Assembly: GCA_947462995.1 (NCBI GenBank)
Contig: CANHUG010000005.1
Span: forward strand, 1 to 35,364
Length of the DNA: 35,364 nt
From: Verrucomicrobiales bacterium
Lineage (GTDB): Bacteria; Verrucomicrobiota; Verrucomicrobiia; Verrucomicrobiales; V1-33
Direction of reading: 5' to 3'
The stretch's first letter is position 1. The number at the start of each line of letters is the position of its first letter. Shown here in pieces: positions 1 to 9,485 of the stretch. The position numbers and the translations under genes were made by a program. The notes beneath the pieces were generated by a model. It searched no databases. It had not been told where the DNA came from and worked only from the letters and a program-made list of their open reading frames with translations.

Positions 1-290
1 AGTTCAATGCTGCCCTTCCGGAGCACGCCGTCGATCTCGACCGCACAGTCGCGGAAGTCGGGTCCGGCCCCATGATTCCACCAGCCGAACTGGACGATGC
101 GGACCACCTGACCGTTAGTGGAGATGAAGTCGCGGCCGAAGTGGCCTGCGAACCAGCGGCTCTGCCATGCGAGTTCCGAGCCGGGCCGGACACTGGTGGA
201 TTCGGGGAACAGATCGGGACCCTCGCGCAGCCGGGCGGCGGCGAAGCTGGCCTCGCGGCGGTCCGCGTAGCGCTGCGCAGAGGGGGTCAC
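1..290 (-). CDS. DUF2851 family protein, N-terminal part (runs off left edge; GTG start at 288-290)
   Basis: Manual minus-strand translation from GTG at 290: MTPSAQRYADRREASFAAARLREGPDLFPESTSVRPGSELAWQSRWFAGHFGRDFISTNGQVVRIVQFGWWNHGAGPDFRDCAVEIDGVLRKGSIE; the 'GxWNxGxGPDFRDCxVEIDGxxRxGxIE' pattern is typical of DUF2851. Absent from the ORF track because it is truncated. Start overlaps the stop of the TIGR03790-like gene (GTGA). Confidence 0.7.
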   Translation of the reverse strand, partial: MTPSAQRYADRREASFAAARLREGPDLFPESTSVRPGSELAWQSRWFAGHFGRDFISTNGQVVRIVQFGWWNHGAGPDFRDCAVEIDGVLRKGSIE

Positions 291-1861
291 GGTTGTTCGC
301 GGAGCTGTTTCAGGTAGGCGCGGGCAGCCTCGGATTCCGGAATGCGGGCGAATTTAGTGGCGGCCTCCTCAAGGACCTTGGCGGCGGCTTTGGTGTCACC
401 GTCGCGGCGCAGCGTAGAAGCGCGGGTCAGGGCGATGCGGAGTTGGTCTGCGGGGTCCTTGTAAGCGCCTTCGGCGAGCTTGAGCCACGGGCCAGCCTCA
501 CGCGCGGCAGCACCCTGCTTGCCTGTCTGAGAGCGGGCAGCGAGAAATTCGTAGATCGAACCGCTCTTGAGACTGGAACCGGCCTCCTGGAGATTTTTCG
601 TGAGGGCGTCGCGGTCGCCCGCGGCGCTCCAGCGTTGCGCAGCGAGACGGAGGGCGCGGTAGTCGGCGGAGACTTTGCGGTCGCCGCCGGTGTTGAGGGG
701 AAATGGCCGATAGAGAGGATCGCCGAGCATGGTAGTCATCCATGAGAGGGCCGGGGTGGCGCACCATGCGGCTTCCGAGACCATCCAGCCGGCGAGCAGG
801 CGGTCAGTCATCACGTCGAGGAATGTGCACATGCTGAGGTACGGTTCCCAGACATTACCCGGGGTGAAGGCGGCGCCGCGGGCGAGGAGCGGGGCACTCC
901 AGTAGCTGTTTGGGTTGGTCAGGGTGCTGGCGCTGAACGAATGGATGTGGCAGGCAACCGCGCCTCGGGCGAAGCGGAAGGAGGGATTGAGGAACGGGCC
1001 GTCGACGTGCTCCGTGTACCATCCGAAGTAGAGGGCGGCGTCCTTCATGGGGTAGCCTTTGGGAAATGTCGGCGCCCCGTGATCGACGGCCACGGGAATG
1101 CCTTTGGCGATGCAAAGCGCGCCGCAGTTGCGAATCCAGTCTTCTCCCTGCTTGTAGCCACCTTCGTTCTTCTGAGCGAGGTCGATGTAGGCCTTGCCGT
1201 AAAGCCCGCCGGCCTTTTCGACGGCGATGGCGTCATCGATGAGGCGGATGGCGGTGGCTTTATCAGGGCCGTCGATGCGGCCCGTCAGGAAGAGGGGAGT
1301 GAGGGGCGTCTTCCAGAATGGTTCCGGGTTGGTGAAGTACAGGTTCTTGATGGGCCCGTCGATCTTGCGGTCGAGGATACCGAAGCAGGCGAATTCCGAG
1401 TCGACGCTGGCGGCGTTGATTTCGAGCGGCTGCGGGGCGATCGGTTGGCCGGTTTTGGGGTCCTTGCCGTGGGATTGCTCGCTGATGCGGAGAGGGACGC
1501 CTTTGATGATGACGAGGACGCGGACGCTGGTCAGGACGGCGAGATTGCCTTCGTTGGGGACCTTCTGGGTGCGCCACCAGCCGCGGCTGGCAAACGCGGC
1601 CCGGAGCGGGCCTTCAATCTGGGTCGTGTAGACCTCACGGGTGATGGTCTCGGTGACCGGGCAGCGCAGGCCGACCTGATTCCCCGGAGCGATGCCGCGG
1701 GCCTTGATGTAGTATTCCGCGATCTCTTTCGATTCCGGAGAGTCGGAATTGAAGACGACGACCGTGCCATTGACATGATCAAAGGTGGGGGCCGCCTGGG
1801 CATGTGCGGCGCTGGCAGTGAAGAGGCTGAAAAGGACCGGAAGGAGCAGACGGATTCTCAC
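287..1861 (-). CDS. TIGR03790 family protein (secreted, signal peptide)
   Basis: ORF 524 aa; signal peptide MRIRLLLPVLFSLFTASAAHAQA; 'VVFNSDSPESKEIAEYYIKARGIAPGNQVGL' and 'GWYTEHVDGPF...FARGAVACHIHSFSAST' are typical of TIGR03790 proteins. Confidence 0.8.
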   Translation of the reverse strand: MRIRLLLPVLFSLFTASAAHAQAAPTFDHVNGTVVVFNSDSPESKEIAEYYIKARGIAPGNQVGLRCPVTETITREVYTTQIEGPLRAAFASRGWWRTQKVPNEGNLAVLTSVRVLVIIKGVPLRISEQSHGKDPKTGQPIAPQPLEINAASVDSEFACFGILDRKIDGPIKNLYFTNPEPFWKTPLTPLFLTGRIDGPDKATAIRLIDDAIAVEKAGGLYGKAYIDLAQKNEGGYKQGEDWIRNCGALCIAKGIPVAVDHGAPTFPKGYPMKDAALYFGWYTEHVDGPFLNPSFRFARGAVACHIHSFSASTLTNPNSYWSAPLLARGAAFTPGNVWEPYLSMCTFLDVMTDRLLAGWMVSEAAWCATPALSWMTTMLGDPLYRPFPLNTGGDRKVSADYRALRLAAQRWSAAGDRDALTKNLQEAGSSLKSGSIYEFLAARSQTGKQGAAAREAGPWLKLAEGAYKDPADQLRIALTRASTLRRDGDTKAAAKVLEEAATKFARIPESEAARAYLKQLREQP

Positions 1862-1936
1862 GCCGCGAACATAACACCCGCCGCGGGAAGTGCCATCCCG
1901 GGATTGCCGAAAATCAGGGCTTGGCCGAAACGGGGT

Positions 1937-4900
1937 TCACGGCATGGTGACCACCCGGTAGAATCGCTTTGCGTCGCCCGCTGCCGCTGGTCCGGAGAGC
2001 GTCAGCGAGGCGTCCGTGGCGGTGACTGGCGCAGCCGAAGTCCACGTCACGAGATCCGGGCTGAACTGCAGGACATAGCGGCGGCCGGGGGTCGCAGTGA
2101 CCGTGACGTTGAAAGCAGCGCCGTCGCGGACAGTGCCGGTGCAGACGGTCAGGACGTTGGCGGCACCCGGGGATGGCAGCGTGAGCGGACCCGACGCCGA
2201 CCCTCCGTCCGGATAGCGGCCTTCGCTGAGATCCGGTGACTGGGCAGAAAAAGCGACAGAGTCGACTGCAAGCCCGTCGGGAGAGGTGAGCCTTAGGGTT
2301 TCCCCGCCGGCGCTGAGACGGAACGGAACATGGAGCTGACCTTGCGTGATGCCGTTCTGTTCGGGTTCGTTGTCGGCCCAGACGAGGAGGAAGCCGCCCG
2401 GGGCGATGGACGTGCCGTTGGGTATGCGGAAGCGAGCCGGTTCGGCGGGCGTGTCGGAGAGGAAGAAGCCGCCTAGCGCGACTGGGCTGGTCCCGGCGTT
2501 GTGGAGCTCGAACCAGTCCTCGAATTGCCCGTCAGCGGGGTCGGAGAAGGCCGCGGTGTTGTCGGCGAGCCATTCGTTGAATGTCACCAGAGGCAATGGT
2601 GGCGGACCGGTGACATTGACTGTTAGTGGGAACGAACCAGTGATGGCACCGGTGCGGGAAATGCCCTCGACGGTGAGCATGGAACTGGCGGCGTAGAACG
2701 TGAGCGGGAGACTCCATGCCGTCTGGCTGGTCCACGACGGCGTGTAGTCGATGCCGTTGATCCGGATGGCCTTGACCCCCGGCGGCGCGGTTCCGGTCAG
2801 GGTCACGATGCCGTCAGCATCGGTGATGGTGCTTCCGCCGGAGATGGCGAACGTGGTGCCCGGGTAGGCGGCGTTGAGCTGGCTGATGATGTAGCTGCGG
2901 CGGCTGCTGATGTAGGATTTGACCGTGGTGACCTGCGAAGCATTGGCGGCCACGCTGTTGACAGCTAGCCCCGCGACCATCGCATCAATGCGGGCATTGA
3001 CCAGCGCGGTGACCATGGGGCCGTCGACAGCGTCGCGGAAGGCGCACCACCATGCGCGGCGGAAGGCGGGTTGCGTCCGGAACTTGGTGCAGAGCGGGTC
3101 CTGCGTGTTCACTTCAAGGCCGGTGTTCGCGGCGTCTCCGACGAGGCCGAAGCTGAAGTCGATGTCCCACGCGGTCAGGGCCCATGGGCCGCGTTCCGGT
3201 TTGTAGAGGTACATGTTCTTGCCATAGGTGTAGCCCCATGTGTCCCAGTTGCCGGCGATGCGCTGGACGGCGAGCGCGCGGGCCCACGAATCCTGATCGA
3301 CGAGCGGGTCGACGGCGTTGAAGAAGGCAGGATCGGTGGCGCTGGTTCCGGTGTTGAAGGCGTCGACGAGCTTGCGGAATTCGCCCCAGTCGTTCCCGGA
3401 GGCAGTGGAACGGAGCGCCCACTGATAGCGGTACGCCGCATCCTTGTGGACTCCGCCGGTGGTCGTGCGTTTCGTCAGGAAGGCACGGAGCGTGGTGCCG
3501 AAGGTGGCACCATTGTCGGCGTACTCGATCCAGTCCTGGGCCTTGTGCAGTCGGCCGTTGTCGTCGCCCGGCCAGTAGCTGTCGATCCATGCGCCGCTCG
3601 GCTGCTGGGTGTCTTCGAAGACCGTCTGGCGCTGGGTGCCGTTGATCACGACGCGGCAGAAACGCCGGTGAATGCTGGGCAGGCCGATTCTCCGGGCAAT
3701 CCACCAGATGGTCTGCTCGCGGATCAGCGAAAGATCGTCGCCGAAGGTGCCGGGACCGGCCAGGATGAAGTCGGTTTCTCCGAGATATCGGTCGTCGGAC
3801 GGCATGTTGACATCGTAATCGCAAGGCACGCCGGTCGGTCCGGTGAAAGCACTGGTGTGCCACGGACTGCCGCTGTACTGGGCCCCGGCGTTGTAGATGA
3901 CGCGCTGGTTGTTAGGCACGAACGTGACATCGAGGGCAGTGTTGCTGTTCTTGTGGCGGCTGGCCCAGAGATTGCTAGTAGCCTGGGTCATCCAGAAACG
4001 GTACGCGGCCAGATTGCCGGCCGGCATTGGATCGCCCCAGCGGATGAGGGCCTCCCGGCCATCGGCGGGGAATGTCGAGGACGCTCCTGGGGAATCGAAA
4101 GCCGTGATGGTGAACGCAGCGAGCGTCCCGGCCGACTGGGCCGGGATTTCCGCACTGAAGAGACCGCCGCCCCGGTAGTTCATGACGACGGTGTTGAGAG
4201 TGGTCGCAGGATCGAGCCGGTAACGCAGCAGAGCGAGGCCGATGCGGTCCGGATCGGCAAGTCGGGCGAAAACGGTGGCCGTTTCGTTCGCCTGCGGGAG
4301 AACCGGGAGGTGGGTGACGCCGCTGATGGCGGGCCCGGCATTCGCGATGGCTGTGGAATTGGGAGTACCGGGTGTACCCGCCGTGAAGCCGGGAGGGAGG
4401 ATGCTGCCCGTAGCTTCGAGAACACCGCCGGCGAGGCGAAGCAGGATCTCTGGATGCCCGCGAAGCCAGCGGACCCGAGCCCGGATGGTGGCAGTCGCAC
4501 CGTTGGTTAGTGCGGTGGTGAGTGGCACCGAGAGCCGGTTGCCGGCAAGATCGCCGCGACCGGCGGCGCGGATGTGGAGGCAGGAGTTGCCGGCGAACCC
4601 TGGCGACTCCAGCGAACTGGCGTCGTGGGTTCCCTGCAGGAGCCAGTTGGTGGTGCCGTCTTCGAAGCCGGGATTAACAACGACATTGGCACCATTGCCC
4701 TGTATGACCTCGATGGCATCGATGAGGCATTCGCCGGCCCCCAGCATCATGACGTGGAGCCGGTCGATGACCGAGCCGCTGCCGTTGTCCATGACGCCGG
4801 TATTCTGGATGGTGACCCATTCCGTTGGAACGACGGGTCGGCTGTCCTGCCAATTCGCGGCGAGTCGACCGTCACTGCGCAGGTCGGTCTTTTCGAGACT

Positions 4901-7900
4901 GGATCCGCCGCCGTCACTCGACTGGCCCCAGCGTCCGCCTGTGCCGTAGGTGACTTCATCGATCACTGGATAGTTGGTGCCGGGAATACCGCCTTCGATG
5001 GTCGGGACTGGACGCTCGAGCCGGATGCGTTCGCCGGTGTTGCGGTTGAGCGAACCATCGAAGGCCGTCACGGCGAGAGCTGCGCCTGGAGCGAGCGAGG
5101 GCGCGCCCAGGGCCGGGAAATCATAGCTAATGCCGCCCCGGAGCCGCCAGCCGGAAAGGTCGAGCGGCTGCGCGGATGTGTTGGTGACCTCGACAAAAGG
5201 AACCTGACTGCTGCCCGCGGGAGGCGCGTAGAAGATCTCGGAAATCACCGCGGCCGGAACAGCGGCTGACGCGTTAGGATTTCCCGGCGTCGGGGCAGTG
5301 AGAAACGCAAAGGAAGGGGCCCCGTCAGGAACACGGCCCCATGACTGGCCTGTGATCTGAGCACCGAAGCGGTGGCAGTCGAGGATTCTCCCGCCACCGG
5401 CTTCTGGGGCGCGGAAATAGACGGTGTCGCCGCCAGTCCGGAGCCCGAATCCGAGATCCGGGGCAGCAAAGGAGAGGAGGGCTCCCGGCGCAAGGCTGGT
5501 GCCAGGCGGCAGGGCGAACTTCACGGTGTCAGGGTCATCGCTGAGCGTGCAGCCGGAGAGATCGACGGCAGCGCTGCCGGTATTGACGAGTTCAATGAAG
5601 TCGGGGACGGACCCGGAAGCGGAGATTTCGTTGATGACGACCGCGCGGTAGGGATCCGGGGTGGATGGCTCGGCCGCGCCGGGGGAACCGTCAGGCTGGA
5701 AGCTCGCGTCCCACGCGCGGGGATCGTTCATGCCATAGCTGGGACGAGCGAGGACGAGCGATGAACCGGCTCCGTCGGCAGCGGGAGGCCATGGGTGATT
5801 GGAACCGTAATCGACCTCAAAGACGACGGCGTTGGAAATGTCGCGGAGCCGGAGTTGGCCGCCGCCGTTGTTGAGGGCCCCGTTCCACGGACCTAGCACA
5901 GACGACAGACTGTATGCTGCAGCGACATCGGCCGGGACCGCTGCAATGACGAGACGGCCTCCAGCCGGAATCGAGGTTCCTGCGGGGAAGGCGAATTCCA
6001 CTTCCCCGGTGATGCGGCAGCCAGTGAGGTCTTCGGCCCACGGCTGGGAATTGTACAACTCGATGAACTCGAGATTCCTGAGGTCCGCACGCTTGCGGGG
6101 GTTATAATGGATTTCCGAGAACGTGAACGGACCGCGGCGGGTCGCTGGCCCGGCTGGCTCGGCGGCGGGACGGACGAGTTCGAGCGGCGCAGGCACCGGT
6201 GGCGGCGCAGCGGTGAACGGTGCCTCGGCGGACGCGAGGATGTTCCCCGTCAGGTCCCGGACGCCGATAGCGGAAACAGCATACGCCTGCCCCACAGCGA
6301 GGCCACTGACTGTCAGGGTCACCATGCCCGGCAGTGGTCCGCCAGCGAATGAAGTGACAGTGCCACCGGGAATGAGGAACGAGGCGCCGGTGAGATCGAC
6401 CGGCTCGTTAAAAGTCAGCAGGATCTGGCTCGCAGCAATGGGGGCAGATGCACTGACAAGAACCGGGGGATTGGTGTCATTGACGTTGAGTCGGGCAGCC
6501 GCAGAAAGCGCGCCGCCGAACGGGTTGTAGATGATGCAGCGGAACTGAGCGCTGTGATCGGCGAGCGTAGCGGGATCGACCGTGATGGCAGGACCAGTGC
6601 CGCCGGGAACGTCGACGCCGTTCTTCTGCCAGCGGAACGAAGCCCCGGCGGCATCGGCGAGCGTCACGGAAAAGGTGGCGCTGCCGCCTTCATTGACTGT
6701 GACCGGCGCGGGCTGCGCGGTGATGACCGGGGCGCTGCCGGGCGTGGCACTGAGCCATGCGTTGTAGTGAGCGGTGACCGCGGATTCCGGGAGCGGATCG
6801 GCGTAGAGGGCGACTTCATCAAGGCTGCCCGGGAAGGATTCCTGAGTGCTCGGTCCGGCGGATCCGATGATGGCGGGAAGGTTGAGACCGCCGCCGAACG
6901 ACTGGGTGACGGGACCGAGAGAAGCGCCGTTGTGATAGAGCGTGGCCTGACCGCCGGAGATGACGATGGCGAGGTGCATGAGGCGGCCGATGCTGCTCGA
7001 GGGCAGCGTCCATGTGGGAGCGGACGATCCATTGAAGAACCAGATGCGGCTCCCGGCGGCATCGGCATGGAAGCTGAAGCGGGCCCCGCCGCCGGCGTCG
7101 TTGCGGACGGCGATGAGGCTGGGGTTGTAGGCGGCAGCGGCGCTCTGATAGACCCACATTTCAATGGTGCCGTCGCCATCGGCGAAGTCCCACAGCGGGT
7201 CTTTGCCGACGCTGACCCAGCCCGCGCCGTTCGAGCGCAGGCTTTTCACACCGATGGTGCGGCCGAGCGTGCTGTCGTGTGCGGCATCGCCGTTAATGGT
7301 GCCGCTGAAGGCAGGATTCCTGACATTGCGGACGGCGGGAGACGTGCTGCCGTCGACCGGAAAATAAGCGAACAGGGAAGGTTCCGCCTGGACGGCGCTG
7401 GCATAATAGGCACTGCCGGGAGCCGGACTGCCTGAAACAGTAAGAGTGGCAGCAGCGCTGGTGGTCGGGCCGTTGGCATTGGTGAGGACGCAATCGAAGA
7501 CCGCGCCGTTGTCAGCGGCGCTGACGGGGTCGATGACGAGATCGGGCTGGTCACCGCCGGGGATGATGGCCTCACCATTGCGCCGCCATTGATAGGAAAC
7601 CACCCCCGATCCGCTGACCGAGAAGCGTGCAGTGCCGCCGGCCATCGCGGTGAGGCTGGCGGGCTGGGAATTGACTACTGGGGGCTGGGTGGATGAGTTG
7701 TAGACGTTGAAGAAAGTGAAGGCTGCCCCCGCCTTGGCAGCCCCGGTCTTGTAAACCATCCCGACGCGCGCGTTGGAGAAAGCCGTCTGGTAGTTGACGG
7801 CTGCACCCGGAATCTGCTGCCATGGATCGGCAGCCGCGGCCTTGAAGAAGAAGTTGTAGGTGTCGGTTGCCCCACCTTCCGTGATGACGACGCGGAGGAA

Positions 7901-8368
7901 GACGCTGGCCGCGCTGGTCGCAATTGCATTGTTAGGAACGTTGTCGCCGAGGCCCTGAAGGCGGACTGCACGGGCGGTAGGGTCCCAGTTGTCGAGTCCG
8001 AAACTGATATCCGGCCGCGCTCCGTTGGGACCACCGTAGAACGTCAGACCGGCGACCTGGTTGTTCTGGGTGACGTTGTTGATGCGGACCTCAGTCTCGA
8101 CTGTCCATGTGCTGCCGACGGTCAGGCCGGTCGGAATCGCGGTCCATGCAATCGGCGCATTGGCCCGGGCAGTCCACATGTCAGTGTTGCCGCCGGCGGT
8201 GAAGTCCAGTTCGTCATTGGTGGCGTCGAACACCACATTTCCAAGTGCGGCGCTGGGAACATCGAGGAGAATGTCAGGACTCAGTGCTGCCTCGTCGAAA
8301 GATGTCTGCACGGCGGCGGACAAGGGGCAGGCCGCGAGCACGGCAAGCAGGAGGGTACGGATGGTCAT
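1937..8368 (-). CDS. Giant secreted multidomain protein: Ig-like domains, LamG/concanavalin-like domain, four lamin-tail domains (LTD), CotH-kinase-like domain
   Basis: Long ORF (2180 aa in track; likely start at internal Met MTIRTLLLAVLAACPLSAAVQ, a signal peptide, at 8368). LTD-type motifs 'FTFSEIHYNPRK..LEFIELYNSQ', 'VVINEISASGSVPDFIELVNTG', 'AVISEIFYAPP..PFVEVTNTS', 'VTFNEWLADNT..EDWFELHNAGTS'; CotH-like 'RGPWALTAWDIDFSFG'; terminal 'FYRVV' typical of large PVC secreted proteins. Confidence 0.85.
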   Translation of the reverse strand: MTIRTLLLAVLAACPLSAAVQTSFDEAALSPDILLDVPSAALGNVVFDATNDELDFTAGGNTDMWTARANAPIAWTAIPTGLTVGSTWTVETEVRINNVTQNNQVAGLTFYGGPNGARPDISFGLDNWDPTARAVRLQGLGDNVPNNAIATSAASVFLRVVITEGGATDTYNFFFKAAAADPWQQIPGAAVNYQTAFSNARVGMVYKTGAAKAGAAFTFFNVYNSSTQPPVVNSQPASLTAMAGGTARFSVSGSGVVSYQWRRNGEAIIPGGDQPDLVIDPVSAADNGAVFDCVLTNANGPTTSAAATLTVSGSPAPGSAYYASAVQAEPSLFAYFPVDGSTSPAVRNVRNPAFSGTINGDAAHDSTLGRTIGVKSLRSNGAGWVSVGKDPLWDFADGDGTIEMWVYQSAAAAYNPSLIAVRNDAGGGARFSFHADAAGSRIWFFNGSSAPTWTLPSSSIGRLMHLAIVISGGQATLYHNGASLGPVTQSFGGGLNLPAIIGSAGPSTQESFPGSLDEVALYADPLPESAVTAHYNAWLSATPGSAPVITAQPAPVTVNEGGSATFSVTLADAAGASFRWQKNGVDVPGGTGPAITVDPATLADHSAQFRCIIYNPFGGALSAAARLNVNDTNPPVLVSASAPIAASQILLTFNEPVDLTGASFLIPGGTVTSFAGGPLPGMVTLTVSGLAVGQAYAVSAIGVRDLTGNILASAEAPFTAAPPPVPAPLELVRPAAEPAGPATRRGPFTFSEIHYNPRKRADLRNLEFIELYNSQPWAEDLTGCRITGEVEFAFPAGTSIPAGGRLVIAAVPADVAAAYSLSSVLGPWNGALNNGGGQLRLRDISNAVVFEVDYGSNHPWPPAADGAGSSLVLARPSYGMNDPRAWDASFQPDGSPGAAEPSTPDPYRAVVINEISASGSVPDFIELVNTGSAAVDLSGCTLSDDPDTVKFALPPGTSLAPGALLSFAAPDLGFGLRTGGDTVYFRAPEAGGGRILDCHRFGAQITGQSWGRVPDGAPSFAFLTAPTPGNPNASAAVPAAVISEIFYAPPAGSSQVPFVEVTNTSAQPLDLSGWRLRGGISYDFPALGAPSLAPGAALAVTAFDGSLNRNTGERIRLERPVPTIEGGIPGTNYPVIDEVTYGTGGRWGQSSDGGGSSLEKTDLRSDGRLAANWQDSRPVVPTEWVTIQNTGVMDNGSGSVIDRLHVMMLGAGECLIDAIEVIQGNGANVVVNPGFEDGTTNWLLQGTHDASSLESPGFAGNSCLHIRAAGRGDLAGNRLSVPLTTALTNGATATIRARVRWLRGHPEILLRLAGGVLEATGSILPPGFTAGTPGTPNSTAIANAGPAISGVTHLPVLPQANETATVFARLADPDRIGLALLRYRLDPATTLNTVVMNYRGGGLFSAEIPAQSAGTLAAFTITAFDSPGASSTFPADGREALIRWGDPMPAGNLAAYRFWMTQATSNLWASRHKNSNTALDVTFVPNNQRVIYNAGAQYSGSPWHTSAFTGPTGVPCDYDVNMPSDDRYLGETDFILAGPGTFGDDLSLIREQTIWWIARRIGLPSIHRRFCRVVINGTQRQTVFEDTQQPSGAWIDSYWPGDDNGRLHKAQDWIEYADNGATFGTTLRAFLTKRTTTGGVHKDAAYRYQWALRSTASGNDWGEFRKLVDAFNTGTSATDPAFFNAVDPLVDQDSWARALAVQRIAGNWDTWGYTYGKNMYLYKPERGPWALTAWDIDFSFGLVGDAANTGLEVNTQDPLCTKFRTQPAFRRAWWCAFRDAVDGPMVTALVNARIDAMVAGLAVNSVAANASQVTTVKSYISSRRSYIISQLNAAYPGTTFAISGGSTITDADGIVTLTGTAPPGVKAIRINGIDYTPSWTSQTAWSLPLTFYAASSMLTVEGISRTGAITGSFPLTVNVTGPPPLPLVTFNEWLADNTAAFSDPADGQFEDWFELHNAGTSPVALGGFFLSDTPAEPARFRIPNGTSIAPGGFLLVWADNEPEQNGITQGQLHVPFRLSAGGETLRLTSPDGLAVDSVAFSAQSPDLSEGRYPDGGSASGPLTLPSPGAANVLTVCTGTVRDGAAFNVTVTATPGRRYVLQFSPDLVTWTSAAPVTATDASLTLSGPAAAGDAKRFYRVVTMP

Positions 8369-8488
8369 GACGAAAAGGGGGATTTCCGGCCGAATGTGAC
8401 AGATTCGCCAGCGCGAGGAAAGCATTCCCGCACCGCACCCGCGGCATCCATCCCCTTCCCGCGGACCGCAGCCGGACACTCCGGCGGA

Positions 8489-9441
8489 TCAGTCCTCGTC
8501 CTTCAGTTCCGGCAGCCCTAACACCTGACGCGCGGTCTTGAAGTGTGTCTTGGCGACTTTGGCGAGGAACTCGGCTCCGCGGGCCGCCACCAGTTGCCCG
8601 GCGACGCCCTTGACCTGCGACGCCCCCCTCGGGAGCTTGACGCCGAGGCGCCGCGAAGCCTCGTCCATCCAGTCGATGAAGCGTTCGCGGGCAAGGATCG
8701 AGGCGGCGGCCACGGCGACATCGCTTTCTCCCTTTGTCCGCTGTTCGAGAATCATGCCGGAGTCCTTGGCGCGGGGCCCGATGGCGCGGCGCAGCACGCT
8801 TTCGTGGGCGAACTGGTCGCTGAGCGAACGCGGGCAATCGGGCCGCTGCTCAAGCAGGCTTTCGATGACCCGGCTGTGGCCCCATGCGAGGAGGCGGTTG
8901 AGGTTCTTGAACTTGCCGTAGAGGTCGTTGTAGCGCTCCGGACCCATGCTGATGACTTCGGTGGCGATGCCGGGAGTGTGGCGGATGGCGTCCGCGAGCT
9001 GGCGGATGCGGGCGTCCGAGCTGATCGCCTTGCTGTCCTGGACACCGGCGGCCATGAGGGTGCGGGCGATGGCGGCGTCCGTGAAGACCCCGGCAATGAC
9101 GAGCGGGCCGAAGAAATCGCCTTTGCCGCTCTCGTCGATGCCGAAGTGCGGGGTGAACATTTCCGGCTGGTGCACTTGCTCGTAGCCAACCCGTGCAGTG
9201 CCGAGAATCTCGGGTTCGAGGAGGAACTCTACGAATTCCGCGGTTCCCCTGCCCTGCACGAGGACCTTCGGGCCTTTTTGATAGACCGCGACGGTAGTCT
9301 TATCCTTGCGGGCAGCGTAGTGGGTGTATTCCTTCTCCTCGAAGGTCCAGCCTCGTTCACGCAGGAGCCCCCGCAGCTTCTCGACCTGAAGCAGTGTGAG
9401 CGGAGCAGTGAAGGAATTGCGGGCGGGGGAATCAGCCATCG
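8489..9441 (-). CDS. rnhC: Ribonuclease HIII
   Basis: Start chosen at MADSPARNSFTAPLTLLQVEKLRGLL (9441), N-terminal DUF3378-like domain, then 'HFGIDESGKGDFFGPLVIAGVF', 'DSKAISS', 'SDVAVAAASILARERFIDWM', diagnostic of RNase HIII/HII. Confidence 0.92.
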
Positions 9442-9485
9442 GATGGGAGCCATGCTGGCGATGCCGCGTGCGCCCGCCAGGGGAA

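Noticed and set aside
941-2239. Long + strand ORF (432 aa) opposite the TIGR03790-like and CotH genes
   Set aside because: Antisense to well-supported genes, low-complexity translation, no family motifs; a result of GC-rich codon usage.
3071-4510. 479-aa + strand ORF opposite the CotH domain
   Set aside because: Shadow ORF; no signal, no motifs.
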